A stretch of 64,000 nt of DNA from Sphingomonas sp. SORGH_AS_0879. Lineage in GTDB: Bacteria; Pseudomonadota; Alphaproteobacteria; Sphingomonadales; Sphingomonadaceae. The notes under the pieces are model-generated. The model saw only the letters and a program-made list of their open reading frames with translations, had not been told where the DNA came from and ran no database searches. The position numbers and the translations under genes were made by a program. Positions within the stretch are counted from its first letter, which is position 1, and each line of letters opens with the position of its first letter. Shown one piece after another: positions 42,636-51,001 of the stretch. Location of the stretch: the NCBI RefSeq assembly GCF_030819175.1, contig NZ_JAUTBJ010000002.1, forward strand, positions 382,001 to 446,000, given 5' to 3'.

Positions 42636-43526
42636 ATGGCGCGCGCACCCCATGGCAAGAACGAGCCGCCCAAGATCGTCATCGTCAAGAAGATCATCGC
42701 CGATGGTCATGGCGGGCATCATGGCGGCGCGTGGAAGGTCGCCTATGCCGACTTCGTGACCGCGATGATGGCCTTCTTCCTGCTGCTCTGGCTGCTGGGT
42801 GCGACGACCGAAAAGCAGCGCAAGGGCATTGCCGATTATTTCGCGCCGACCCTGCTCGACACCCGGTCGCAGGGGATCGGCGGCGGTGCGCTGAACGGTG
42901 GGCCGGGGGCTGGCGAGCGGCAGAGCGGCAGCAACGGCATCGTCCAGCTTATCGTGCCCAAGGTTTCGGGGGAGGGCGGCGAGAAGGCCGGGACCGGCGA
43001 CAAGGGGTCGCTGCGCAATCCCAATGCCATGGCACAGGATCGCAAGAGCTTCGCCGAACTGCAAAAGGCGATCCAGCAGAAGATGGAGACGACGGCGGGC
43101 CTCAAGAAGCTGGCGCGGCAGGTCCGCTTCATCCCGACCCAGGACGGGCTGCGCATCGATCTGGTCGACAATGCCGATTACTCGATGTTCGCCAGCGGCA
43201 CGACGCAACTGGAGCCCGAGGCCTCGGCGCTGATCGGCACCATCGCGCGGTCGATCTCCGGCCTGCCCAATACGATCATGATCCGCGGGCACACCGATGC
43301 CGTGCCCTATGGCGATCCGCGCGCGATGAACAACTGGATGCTGTCCTCCAGCCGCGCCGAGACCACCCGCCGCCGTCTGGCCGCCGGGGGTATCCCCGAG
43401 TCGCGGTTCGAGCGGATCGAGGGCGTCGCCGATCGCGAGCCGATGATCTCGGACAACCCCGCCGACCCGCGCAACCGCCGCGTGGCGATCACCCTGCTCT
43501 ATCGCAAGGGCGGTTTCGGGCGGTAA
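42636..43526 (+). CDS. motB: Flagellar motor stator protein MotB
   Basis: MotB anchors the stator to peptidoglycan and carries the proton-binding aspartate. The 296 residues show one membrane helix with KVAYADFVTAMMAFFLLLWL near residue 34 (Asp in YADF), a plug/linker region, and a clear OmpA-like C-terminal domain: IMIRGHTDAVPYGDPRAMNN near residue 214, LSSSRAETTRRRL near 237 and NRRVAITLLY at the end. A high-His stretch precedes the helix. It starts 3 bases after motA. Confidence 0.96.
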   Translation: MARAPHGKNEPPKIVIVKKIIADGHGGHHGGAWKVAYADFVTAMMAFFLLLWLLGATTEKQRKGIADYFAPTLLDTRSQGIGGGALNGGPGAGERQSGSNGIVQLIVPKVSGEGGEKAGTGDKGSLRNPNAMAQDRKSFAELQKAIQQKMETTAGLKKLARQVRFIPTQDGLRIDLVDNADYSMFASGTTQLEPEASALIGTIARSISGLPNTIMIRGHTDAVPYGDPRAMNNWMLSSSRAETTRRRLAAGGIPESRFERIEGVADREPMISDNPADPRNRRVAITLLYRKGGFGR

Positions 43527-43543
43527 GAGGGTGTTACCGGCGG

Positions 43544-44563
43544 TCAGTAGATCCAGTGGCCCACATAATCGCCGGTGACCGTCACGCCATCGGCCACGCT
43601 GGTCGCCTGGAACACGAAGGCTGCCTCGCGGCCCTCCGGTCCATAGAGCCGCCCGCGCATCCTGCCCCTGTAATCGGTCTTGTCGGTGACGTCGGCGGTG
43701 AAGATACCCGTCGTCCGGTCGAGCTTGCCGACCATCGTGAACGAGCGCGGGGTCGGGCCACCGCGAAAGCCGTTGAAGTTGACGGTCGCCTGCACCGTGT
43801 CATCGAACTCGATCACCTGAAAGAGCCCGAAATTGGATCTATGGGCGATCGTACTGCCCCCTTCCGGGGTAAAGCCGGGGTTGGGAGCGCTGGGATACCA
43901 GATGGTGCCGACCCCCTCATAGCTGGGGTTCAGGGCGAGGGTCGCCGCCCGCATCGCGCGTGCCTTGCGGTCGAACAGATCCTCGCTGTTCGATGTCGCC
44001 CCGAAAAAGGCGGAGGAATATTGCATGACACGCACGGACCTGCCGTCGACGCTGCTCTGGCCCACCATACGCTCCCAGGCGACCCGCGTGACATATTTCT
44101 GCTGCATCGACGGGGGCAGGCCGACCAGGATGCGGTCGGCGGTCGGATCGGACTTGCCGTAGATCCGGTATCCGTCGACATCCTTCCGGTCGGCTGCGGT
44201 GAAGAGGGGACTGCTGACCCGGCCATAGTCGACGCGCACGGTGTCCGCATCGCCCGAATGATTCCAGGTCGTGCGCAGATCGGTCGGAAACAATTGGGCG
44301 TCGAGATAGAGGTTGGAAACCACTATCGTTGCGGAGGGCTGGCCCGCCACGTCTTGGGTGATCAGGCCCCGGCGAACGTCGAGGCCAACATCCGAGAAGG
44401 CGGTATAGCTGCGCGTCAGATCGTTATAGCTGGGATAATTCGTACTGGCCGAGGGGCCGGACGTCGGGGTGGGGGCCGGAAGTACGATCGGGGCGGAGCC
44501 GCCGCCGCCATCGCCGCAAGCCGCCAGAGCCGATGCCGCCGCCCATCCGAAAAACCGTTTCAT
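43544..44563 (-). CDS. Surface lipoprotein with a transferrin-binding-protein-like C-terminal domain
   Basis: A 339-residue predicted lipoprotein: signal and lipobox ALAACGDGG near residue 13, then a short Gly/Pro/Thr linker. The C-terminal half is beta-rich and ends with GRMRGRLYGPEGREAAFVFQ and YVGHWIY, which resembles the small barrel of TbpB-like and related Slam-exported lipoproteins (GxFxGP-A-E-GG pattern). The N-terminal half has no family I recognise. It is convergent with motB and separated from it by 17 bases. No TonB receptor gene is near, so iron uptake is not indicated. Confidence 0.6.
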   Translation of the reverse strand: MKRFFGWAAASALAACGDGGGGSAPIVLPAPTPTSGPSASTNYPSYNDLTRSYTAFSDVGLDVRRGLITQDVAGQPSATIVVSNLYLDAQLFPTDLRTTWNHSGDADTVRVDYGRVSSPLFTAADRKDVDGYRIYGKSDPTADRILVGLPPSMQQKYVTRVAWERMVGQSSVDGRSVRVMQYSSAFFGATSNSEDLFDRKARAMRAATLALNPSYEGVGTIWYPSAPNPGFTPEGGSTIAHRSNFGLFQVIEFDDTVQATVNFNGFRGGPTPRSFTMVGKLDRTTGIFTADVTDKTDYRGRMRGRLYGPEGREAAFVFQATSVADGVTVTGDYVGHWIY

Positions 44564-44721
44564 GCCCGCTTGTCCCCCGTATTCCCGAGCGGCCGGGACG
44601 ATCGCGACACCGGAATCGATTACCGTGGGAATGTCCCCGGTTAGTCAAGCGCGGGCCTACACTCAACATCCCCAAACAAGGGATGCGGCGGCACCCATGC
44701 CATGTTTTTATAAACGCAAAG

Positions 44722-44787
44722 AAAAAAGGCCCCGCCGATCCTCGTCACCTTGGGAGAAGGGCGACGAGTCTCGACGGGGCCTTTTCG
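44722..44787 (-). terminator. Rho-independent terminator of mucR
   Basis: On the minus strand a long stem with arms AAAAGGCCCCG and CGGGGCCTTTT, plus inner pairing GACGAG/CTCGTC, runs into TTTTTTCTTT. It starts about 23 bases after the mucR stop. Confidence 0.85.
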
Positions 44788-44809
44788 CGATCGGGTGATC
44801 GCCGCGCGC

Positions 44810-45295
44810 TTATTCGGCGTCGGCGGCGCCTTCGCCCTTGCGCGGCTTGCGCGCGGCACCGGCGGTGCGCGGACCCGGCTTGCGGCCCAGGCCGATCTTC
44901 TTGGCCATCGCGCGACGGCTTTCCGAATAGCTTTCGGCGACCATCGGGTAATCCGGCTTCAGGCCATAGCGTTCGCGATATTCTTCCGGCGTCAGACCAT
45001 GAGTCGCCAGATGACGGCGCAGGGTCTTGTAGGGCTTGCCGTCGATCATCGAGACGATGTGATCTTTCGAAGCCAGCGACTTGCGAACCGAAACCGCGGG
45101 AACATATTCCGTCGGCGCTTCGATATCGGTCGTCTGCGGCGTGCTGCCCAGAAGCGAAGACACGGTTTCGTGCATCTTGTTCAGGAACGCCGGAACCTCT
45201 TCGGAAGACGTGCGGGTGTTGGGATTACCCAACCATGCGATCGTCAACTCGGTCGCCAGTTCTACGGCATTCACATCGATAGGGTCGTCGGCCAT
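44810..45295 (-). CDS. MucR/Ros-family transcription regulator without zinc-finger cysteines
   Basis: A 161-residue protein with the MucR DNA-binding region: DHIVSMIDGKPYKTLRRHLA near residue 78, THGLTPEEYRERYGLKPDYP next, then SRRAMAKKIGLG. MucR/Ros proteins regulate surface polysaccharide, motility and the cell cycle in alphaproteobacteria by binding AT-rich DNA. The classic CX2C pair is absent here (SMIDG in place of CLECG) and there is no cysteine in the protein, so a zinc-free fold as in the Ml-type members is likely. A basic tail follows. Its upstream region has TTGACG direct repeats and is AT-rich, as MucR targets are. Confidence 0.9.
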   Translation of the reverse strand: MADDPIDVNAVELATELTIAWLGNPNTRTSSEEVPAFLNKMHETVSSLLGSTPQTTDIEAPTEYVPAVSVRKSLASKDHIVSMIDGKPYKTLRRHLATHGLTPEEYRERYGLKPDYPMVAESYSESRRAMAKKIGLGRKPGPRTAGAARKPRKGEGAADAE

Positions 45296-45328
45296 GATAC
45301 GCTCCTGTTATTTTCAGCTTGACCTAAC

Positions 45329-45348
45329 CGTCAAATACGAGACGTCAA
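45329..45348 (-). promoter_or_regulatory. Direct TTGACG repeats upstream of mucR
   Basis: On the minus strand TTGACG occurs twice, 14 bases apart, 34-53 bases before the ATG. Either could be a -35 element; a clear -10 hexamer is not seen (ATAACA at 17 bases from the nearer copy is weak). Autoregulatory binding is possible. Confidence 0.35.
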
Positions 45349-45649
45349 CCGCCCGATTGAGCCGATCGTCCAAAATTTATCCAAAACGACAGTAAATTCT
45401 CTTTTTGAAACTCATTTCATGAAGATTTCGGGCAGTGGACAACTTGGAATAAAACCAAATCGGTCAGAACGATACAGGCGGAAGTGTGTGGTCTGGCCCT
45501 ACAGAAATCTTAGTCCATGTTAGTATTGTATGAAAGTTAATTCATTTGTGAGCATTTTGATGCGGAGCGGCCGATACAAAGCACGCGTATCACGGCGCGA
45601 ATGCAAAAAACGCAACGAAAATTGATGAGCTTGCATTTGTGTTAATCGT

Positions 45650-45732
45650 CGGCATCGGCCAAAGAGGATGGGCCTTTCAGGCATCCTCTCCTAAAAACTT
45701 TCACGGCTGGTCCTCGGACCAGCCTTTTTTTT
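45650..45732 (+). ncRNA. Candidate small regulatory RNA with two hairpins and a terminator
   Basis: A stem AGAGGATG/CATCCTCT (45663-45689) is followed by a single-stranded linker CCTAAAAACTTTCAC and then a 9-base GC-rich stem GGCTGGTCC/GGACCAGCC (45705-45724) with eight T. The UCCU in the linker edge could pair with ribosome-binding sites. The layout is typical of trans-acting sRNAs and there is no gene upstream that the terminator would serve. The 5' end is a guess; a promoter with TTGATG and TTAAT upstream is weak. Confidence 0.6.
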
Positions 45733-46052
45733 GCTATGCATCCGGTGCGACTGGGCCTAGGCTGCCGTCATCGCCGCGCTTCAATATAAAGATAAGCAGG
45801 AGTGGAAGCCGCCGGAAAGACCGGCATCGCGCGTCGGTGCCGGGGGTTGAGCGATCGGTTCGCTCCCCCCGTTGACCGTCATGGCCGATCGGCTTCTATT
45901 CGATGATCGGAAATAGTCAGTCGTGCGCGATGGCCGGGTTCTTTGCTATCGACCTTTGCATCGGCTGATACGGCATCTGTAAGATACGATGGGCACCGGA
46001 TCGAAGTGCAAGAATGCGCTTCGATCCAAAGCCTTGCTCAGAAGACAAATGC

Positions 46053-46397
46053 TTACGCCTTGTCCTCCGGCGTCTTGCGGCGGATGAACTGGTCGAGTGC
46101 GGACAGGGCGAGACCCGCGAACGCGCCGATATCCGGCGTCGATGGCGCGGGATCGCGGGGAAGGCCGTCCTGCGGATCGGGCCGTGGTGCTTCCTCCGGT
46201 GTCAAGCGTGTCGTCTCGCGTGCCAGCGCAGCGGCCGCGACCACCAAGCCAGACGCGATGAGTTGCCGCCCCATCGGGCTACGCGCCTGATCGAGCAGAA
46301 GCTGGCCCACACGGTGCAGGGACGATGTCGCCTGAGGGGCCGCCTGTTCCGCCTGTGCAGCCTTTTTCTGTTTTTTCTTCTGCTTCTTCTTGCCCAT
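46053..46397 (-). CDS. Small hypothetical protein with Lys-rich N-terminus
   Basis: A 114-residue protein, not recognised. It begins with a very basic stretch of lysine and glutamine (about 1-12), has an alanine-rich hydrophobic segment near 46-60 (LIASGLVVAAAALA) that could be a short membrane helix, and a Pro/Asp-rich part near 68-86. It lies 72 bases after the rpoN stop on the same strand. Codon use fits the genome. It may be a minor membrane-associated protein; a non-coding reading cannot be ruled out. Confidence 0.5.
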   Translation of the reverse strand: MGKKKQKKKQKKAAQAEQAAPQATSSLHRVGQLLLDQARSPMGRQLIASGLVVAAAALARETTRLTPEEAPRPDPQDGLPRDPAPSTPDIGAFAGLALSALDQFIRRKTPEDKA

Positions 46398-46469
46398 CGA
46401 CCGGCACCTCCGATAACGGTGTATCCATAATATAATACACCATGGCGACGTAACAAGATAAGCGCGTGG

Positions 46470-47954
46470 TCAGCCGCCCAAGGCGCGGGCGCGGCGGCGC
46501 TGGACCGAACTGCCGATGCCCAGCGACTCGCGATATTTGGCGACCGTGCGCCTGGCGATGTCGAAGCCCTTGGCTTGGAGAAGCTCGACCAGCGTGTCGT
46601 CGGACAGGATCTTCGCACCCTCGCCCGCGATCAGCGTCCGGATCGCGCTCTTCACCGCCTCCGCCGACACCGCATCGCCGCCGTCCGCCGCCGCGATGCC
46701 ACTGGTGAAGAAATATTTCAGTTCGTACAGCCCGCGCGCGCAACTGAGATATTTGTTGCTGGTCACGCGGCTTACCGTGGATTCGTGCATCCCGATCGCC
46801 TCGGCCACGCGCGCCAGGGTCAGGGGTTTGAGATGCGCGACGCCGTGGAGGAAGAACGCCTCCTGCTGCTTCACGATCTCGGTCGCGACGCGGATGATCG
46901 TCCGCTGCCTCTGGTCGAGCGCCTTCATCAGCCAGTTGGCGCTGGCCAGACAATCGGCCAGCCACGCCTTCGACCTCTTGTCCTGCGGACCGTGGCGCAG
47001 TTCCTGATAATAACGCCGGTTGACCAGCACGCGGGGCAGGGTGGCGGTGTTGAGTTCGATCCCCCAGCCGGACTTGATCCGCGTGACGAACAGGTCGGGC
47101 ACCACCGCCTGGCTCGGCTCCCCGCCATAGCGACAGCCCGGCTTGGGATCATAGCCGCGAAGCTCGCGGATCATGTCCGCCATGTCCTCGTCATCGACGC
47201 CGCAGATGCGCTTCAGCCGGATCAGGTCTCCCCGCGCCAGCAGGTCAAGATTGGCGATCAGCCGCGCCATGCAGGGGTCGTAGCGATCGACCTCCCTGGC
47301 CTGGAGCGCCAGGCATTCGGCCAGATCGCGCGCGCCGACGCCGGTGGGGTCCAGGCTCTGCACGACGGTCAACACCCGTTCGACGCGGGGCAGCGGCACG
47401 CCTAGCCGCTCGGCGATTTCGCTCAGCGGCACGGTCAGATAGCCCGCCTCGTCCAACTGGTCGATGATGTGTGCGGCGATGGTCAGCTCGACCCCCGACA
47501 GGATCAGCGCGACCTGTGCCTCCAGATGCTCGGTCAGGCTGGGCGCGTCGTCGGGCAGCGCGTCCCAGTCGGGCCCGTCCTCGCCGCCCAGTCCGCCGCC
47601 GCCCGATCCGCCGTTCAGCGACAGCCCGCCATCCGGGCCGGTGCCGCCATCGGTCACGCTGTCCTGCTGATGGCTTTCGGTCGCATAGTCGAGGTCGAGG
47701 CCGCGATCCTCGGCGGGCGCGGTGCCGGTGACCAGTTCGTCGGCGCCGGCCGGAGCCTCCCGTTCGGGACGCTCGGGGGTTGCCACCTCGCGGACGGCGG
47801 TCGCGTCGAGCAGGGGGTTCTTCTCCACCTCCTCGGCGATGAACGCCTCGATCTCCAGATTGGACAGGGTCAGCAGCTTGATCGCCTGCTGCAACTGCGG
47901 CGTCATCACCAGCGACTGGGACTGGCGAATGTCGAGACGCGGGGACAGGCTCAT
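46470..47954 (-). CDS. rpoN: RNA polymerase sigma-54 factor RpoN
   Basis: RpoN recognises -24/-12 promoters and needs an AAA+ activator. The 494 residues show the glutamine-rich region I (RQSQSLVMTPQLQQAIKLLT near residue 9), an acidic linker (about 60-150), the core-binding and HTH parts (AEAIGMHESTVSRVTSNKYL near residue 385), and the RpoN box ARRTVAKYRESLGIGSSVQR at the end. The lptC-lptA-lptB-rpoN order is conserved in proteobacteria. In this window it has a partner activator (18987-20270) and three strong promoters. The start is 66 bases after the lptB stop. Confidence 0.97.
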   Translation of the reverse strand: MSLSPRLDIRQSQSLVMTPQLQQAIKLLTLSNLEIEAFIAEEVEKNPLLDATAVREVATPERPEREAPAGADELVTGTAPAEDRGLDLDYATESHQQDSVTDGGTGPDGGLSLNGGSGGGGLGGEDGPDWDALPDDAPSLTEHLEAQVALILSGVELTIAAHIIDQLDEAGYLTVPLSEIAERLGVPLPRVERVLTVVQSLDPTGVGARDLAECLALQAREVDRYDPCMARLIANLDLLARGDLIRLKRICGVDDEDMADMIRELRGYDPKPGCRYGGEPSQAVVPDLFVTRIKSGWGIELNTATLPRVLVNRRYYQELRHGPQDKRSKAWLADCLASANWLMKALDQRQRTIIRVATEIVKQQEAFFLHGVAHLKPLTLARVAEAIGMHESTVSRVTSNKYLSCARGLYELKYFFTSGIAAADGGDAVSAEAVKSAIRTLIAGEGAKILSDDTLVELLQAKGFDIARRTVAKYRESLGIGSSVQRRRARALGG

Positions 47955-48020
47955 GCCGCCGCGCTCCGGTTCGCGCCGGGACCATCGAGGAAAATGGAGC
48001 GGCGGCGCGTGGTCATCGGA

Positions 48021-48810
48021 TCAGAGCGAAAAGCCCTCGCCCAGATAAAGGCGACGGACATTGGCGTCGGCGACCAGTTCCTCGGGCGATCCCGTGAACA
48101 GCACGCGGCCGTCATAGATGATGTAGGCGCGGTCGACGATGTCCAGCGTCTCGCGGACATTATGGTCGGTGATCAGCACGCCGATATCGCGCCGTTTCAG
48201 GTCCTTCACCAGATCGCGGATATCGGCGATCGAGATGGGATCGATGCCCGCGAACGGCTCGTCCAGCAGCATGATCGACGGGTCGGCGGCCAGCGCGCGC
48301 GCGATCTCGGCCCGGCGACGCTCTCCCCCCGACAATGCCATGGCGGGCGCGGCGCGCAGGCGGGTGAGGCCGAATTCCTCGAGCAGCTTGTCCAGCTTGC
48401 GCGCCCGCTCGGCCGGATCGGGCTCGGCGAGTTCGAGCACGGTCAGGATGTTCTTCTCGATCGACAGGCCCCGGAAGATCGAGGTTTCCTGGCGGCAGAT
48501 ATCCCAGGCCCAGGATCGCGCGGCGATACATGGGCAGCCCCGTGATATCCTCGCCATCGAGCATGATGCGGCCCGAATCGGGCTTCACCAACCCCATGAC
48601 CGAATAGAAGCAGGTCGTCTTGCCCGCGCCGTTGGGGCCGAGCAGCCCGATCACCTCGCCGCGCCCGACCGACACCGACACATCGGTCAGGACGGTGCGC
48701 TTGTCATAGCTCTTGGCGATCGAGACGACCTGGAGCCCGTTCGCGACCGGGGGTTCCGCCACCGGACTGGTGCGGTCGCTCGCCTCGCGAATCGGGGTGT
48801 CCATGTCCAT
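48021..48810 (-). CDS. lptB: LPS-transport ATPase LptB, interrupted by a +1 frameshift
   Basis: LptB drives LPS extraction with LptFG. The first part (from the ATG at 48810) has Walker A GPNGAGKT near residue 58 and reads to LGYLP near residue 105. The second part, in another frame, continues QETSIFRGLSIEKNI, LSGGERRRAEIARAL (signature) and MLLDEPFAGIDP (Walker B), ending at 48021. The join falls at CTGCCGCCAGG (48490-48498, minus strand), where one extra C turns LPQE, the Q-loop, into LPPG. Corrected length is 262. Since LptB is normally essential, an error in the sequence is likely. Confidence 0.9.
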
Positions 48811-48869
48811 CGGCCAGTCTCTTCCTGTGTTGCGGGACGTTAGCGCGAGGACACGCCGTCCGTCACGCG

Positions 48870-49412
48870 TCAGTTGCGATTCGGGACCGAGAAGGTGCCC
48901 GTGACCCGGCCCGACGGCGCGCGGGTGACCGTGCCGCCATTGCCCGAGGACGCGCCGCCCGCCACCGACGATCCGTCGATCACCGCGCGACCGGTGTCGA
49001 GGTTCAGGGTCAGCCGACCGCCGTTCACGGTGTTGCCGTCCTGGGTCAGCGTCACATTGCCCAGCATGGTGATGACCCGGCGGTTGAGGTCGTAAATGCC
49101 GTAATTGGCCCGCGCGGTCTGGTTGGGCCGCTTGACGACGACATTGCCCGACGCCTCGAATCGCGAGACCTGCGGCTTTCCGCCGATCACCTGCCCGGTA
49201 TAGTGGATGACCATCCGCGCGGCGGTCAGCGTCATCTCCGCCTGGCGCAGCACGACATTGCCCGACAGGACGCCGCGATTCGCCTTGTCCTGCAACTCGA
49301 TGACGTCCGCGCCGAAATCGACGGGCGCGCGGCTGTCATGCCGGGTCTGCGCCGCGGCGGAGGCTGCCAAAACGAGAAGGGCTGGAGCCGTCGCGGCGAA
49401 GAACTTGTGCAT
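48870..49412 (-). CDS. lptA: Periplasmic LPS-transport protein LptA
   Basis: LptA forms the periplasmic bridge for LPS between LptC and LptD. The 180 residues have a signal peptide ending ASAAAQ (about 1-22) and an OstA-like beta-jellyroll with ANRGVLSGNVVLRQAEMTLT near residue 44 and VITMLGNVTLTQDGNTVNGG near 113. A Ser/Gly-rich tail follows. The gene lies 18 bases after lptC and 59 before lptB, the usual order. Confidence 0.93.
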   Translation of the reverse strand: MHKFFAATAPALLVLAASAAAQTRHDSRAPVDFGADVIELQDKANRGVLSGNVVLRQAEMTLTAARMVIHYTGQVIGGKPQVSRFEASGNVVVKRPNQTARANYGIYDLNRRVITMLGNVTLTQDGNTVNGGRLTLNLDTGRAVIDGSSVAGGASSGNGGTVTRAPSGRVTGTFSVPNRN

Positions 49413-49430
49413 GATCGGCTATTTCGTGCT

Positions 49431-50057
49431 TTACGGTACGATGCGCAAGCGTGCGTTGCCTTCCAGCCGGACGGTGCGATCCTCCAGGTTGGCGCGCAGC
49501 TTGTTGGCGCTGAACGTGCCCTGCGGCACGCGCCCCGTCACCGCGCCGCCCGATTCCAGCGTGCGTTGCTGAAGATCGATCGTCGCGTCATGCGTCTGGA
49601 GGTCGTATCCGCCCGCCGATTTGAAATCGAGCGGCCCGTCCAGCTTCACCTGCTCGGTCCGCATGTCGTAGCGGCCCGAATCGGCACTGACCGTGGCAGG
49701 GCCGTCCGACAGGCGGATCGCGGCGGCCAGCTTGTTGAGCTGCACCACCGGTTCGGCCGAACTCCGCTGGATCGCCGAGCCCGCGTCGAGCGAGAAGGGC
49801 TGCCCCTTGTCGTCGACGCCGCGATATTGCGCGGCCTGGATCTTCAACCGCTCCTTGGCGACCTCGACCTTCTTCTTGTCGAGGACGAAGGACACCTCGC
49901 TCGACGAATAGACCGGCGCCATGACCAGAAAGGCGGTCAGCACGCCGATCGCGCTGGGCAGCATCCAGCGGGCCAGCGTCACGAACCGGTCGTGGCGGCT
50001 GCCCGGCGCGGCCCAGTGCTGGCGTTGGGTGCGAACGCGATCGGCGATCTCGGACAT
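49431..50057 (-). CDS. lptC: LPS-export membrane protein LptC
   Basis: LptC is a single-pass inner-membrane protein that hands LPS from LptBFG to LptA. The 208 residues show one membrane helix (about 28-50) after a basic N-terminus, and the periplasmic jellyroll with KERLKIQAAQYRGVDDKGQP near residue 68 and LESGGAVTGRVPQGTFSANK near residue 168. Position between nrnC and lptA is standard in sphingomonads. Confidence 0.9.
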   Translation of the reverse strand: MSEIADRVRTQRQHWAAPGSRHDRFVTLARWMLPSAIGVLTAFLVMAPVYSSSEVSFVLDKKKVEVAKERLKIQAAQYRGVDDKGQPFSLDAGSAIQRSSAEPVVQLNKLAAAIRLSDGPATVSADSGRYDMRTEQVKLDGPLDFKSAGGYDLQTHDATIDLQQRTLESGGAVTGRVPQGTFSANKLRANLEDRTVRLEGNARLRIVP

Positions 50058-50082
50058 GGGCGGGGCTCCTGGACCGGCCGGA

Positions 50083-50703
50083 TCAGGCGTGGGCGAAGAT
50101 ATCGACCTCGGGCCAGCCCGCGAGATCCAGTTCGGCCCGCGCGGGCAGGAAGTCGAAACAGGCCTGGGCCAGTTCCATCCGTCCCTCGCGGACGAGGCGC
50201 TTGTCCAGTTCCGCCTTCATCCGGTGGAGATAGCGCACGTCCGAGGCGGCATATTCGCGCTGCGCGTCCGACAGGTCGGGCGCGCCCCAGTCGGAGGATT
50301 GCTGCGCCTTGGACAGTTCGACGCCCAGCAGTTCGCGGACCAGTTCCTTCAGGCCGTGGCGGTCGGTATAGGTGCGGATCAGGCGCGAGGCGATCTTGGT
50401 GCAATAGACCGGTCCGGCGACCACGCCCAGATAGTGGCGAATCGCCGCGATATCGAACCGCCCGAAATGATAGAGCTTCAGCCGCGCCGGATCGGCGAGC
50501 AGCGCGCGCAAATGGGGCGCGGCATAGTCGCTGTCGGGGCCGAAGCGGACGAGATGCTCGTCGGGGCCGCCATCGGACAATTGGACGACGCACAGCCGGT
50601 CGCGCGGGGTGATCAGGCCCATCGTCTCGGTATCGACGGCGATCGAGGCGCCGGGCGCGAACAGATCGGCGGGAATGTCTTCTTCGTGCAGATGAACGGT
50701 CAT
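50083..50703 (-). CDS. nrnC: NanoRNase C / ribonuclease D-like 3'-5' exonuclease
   Basis: A 206-residue DEDD exonuclease without the HRDC domain of RNase D; this size matches alphaproteobacterial NrnC, which degrades dinucleotides, including pGpG from c-di-GMP turnover. Visible motifs are DTETMGL near residue 23 (the D-x-E pair), HFGRFDIAA near residue 78, and YAASDVRYLHRMK near residue 145 (motif III with Asp and Tyr). The CTKIASRLIRTYTDRHGLKE segment is also characteristic. The ATG at 50703 was chosen because residues upstream in frame show no conservation pattern. It precedes lptC. Confidence 0.9.
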   Translation of the reverse strand: MTVHLHEEDIPADLFAPGASIAVDTETMGLITPRDRLCVVQLSDGGPDEHLVRFGPDSDYAAPHLRALLADPARLKLYHFGRFDIAAIRHYLGVVAGPVYCTKIASRLIRTYTDRHGLKELVRELLGVELSKAQQSSDWGAPDLSDAQREYAASDVRYLHRMKAELDKRLVREGRMELAQACFDFLPARAELDLAGWPEVDIFAHA

Positions 50704-51001
50704 GCCCTCCGCCCTAGCGGGCGATGCCGAAAGCCTCAACCGCGATCGCTCGACTCGGGGCCGATCGTGCATCATGGTTTCGGGGAAGTTGTGGAGTTTC
50801 GGCCACAATTCCGACGCAATCTGCCTCGTTCGCGCCGAAGCGAGAGCCATTCGCAAGATTTCGTTCGCGATGCGTCGGCTCTTGCGTTATGACTGGCAAT
50901 TAGGCGCAAAAGGTTTGGCGCCGAAAGACCCGCGCTCTTCGTCCGGCGCACGGTTCTTGAGGATAGCATTTGCGGGCGAACCGGGAAGACGAACAGGGCT
51001 T

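Larger units (their letters stand above)
45296..46052. other. AT-rich intergenic region with a small-RNA candidate and no convincing protein gene
   Basis: This 757-base gap is clearly richer in A and T than its surroundings, especially 45300-45640. It holds the mucR upstream region at the left and the small-RNA candidate at about 45650-45732. The only frame of note (45639-45875, 78 codons) overlaps that RNA and its terminator, and has no protein-like pattern. I see nothing definite in 45740-46052. Confidence 0.6.

Noticed and set aside
43520..43540. GGTAA/TTACC inverted repeat between motB and the lipoprotein gene as terminator
   Set aside because: The stem is only 5 base pairs and has no T-run.
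45639..45875. Plus-strand open frame of 78 codons
   Set aside because: It overlaps the small-RNA candidate and its terminator, has no ribosome site, and shows no protein-like pattern.
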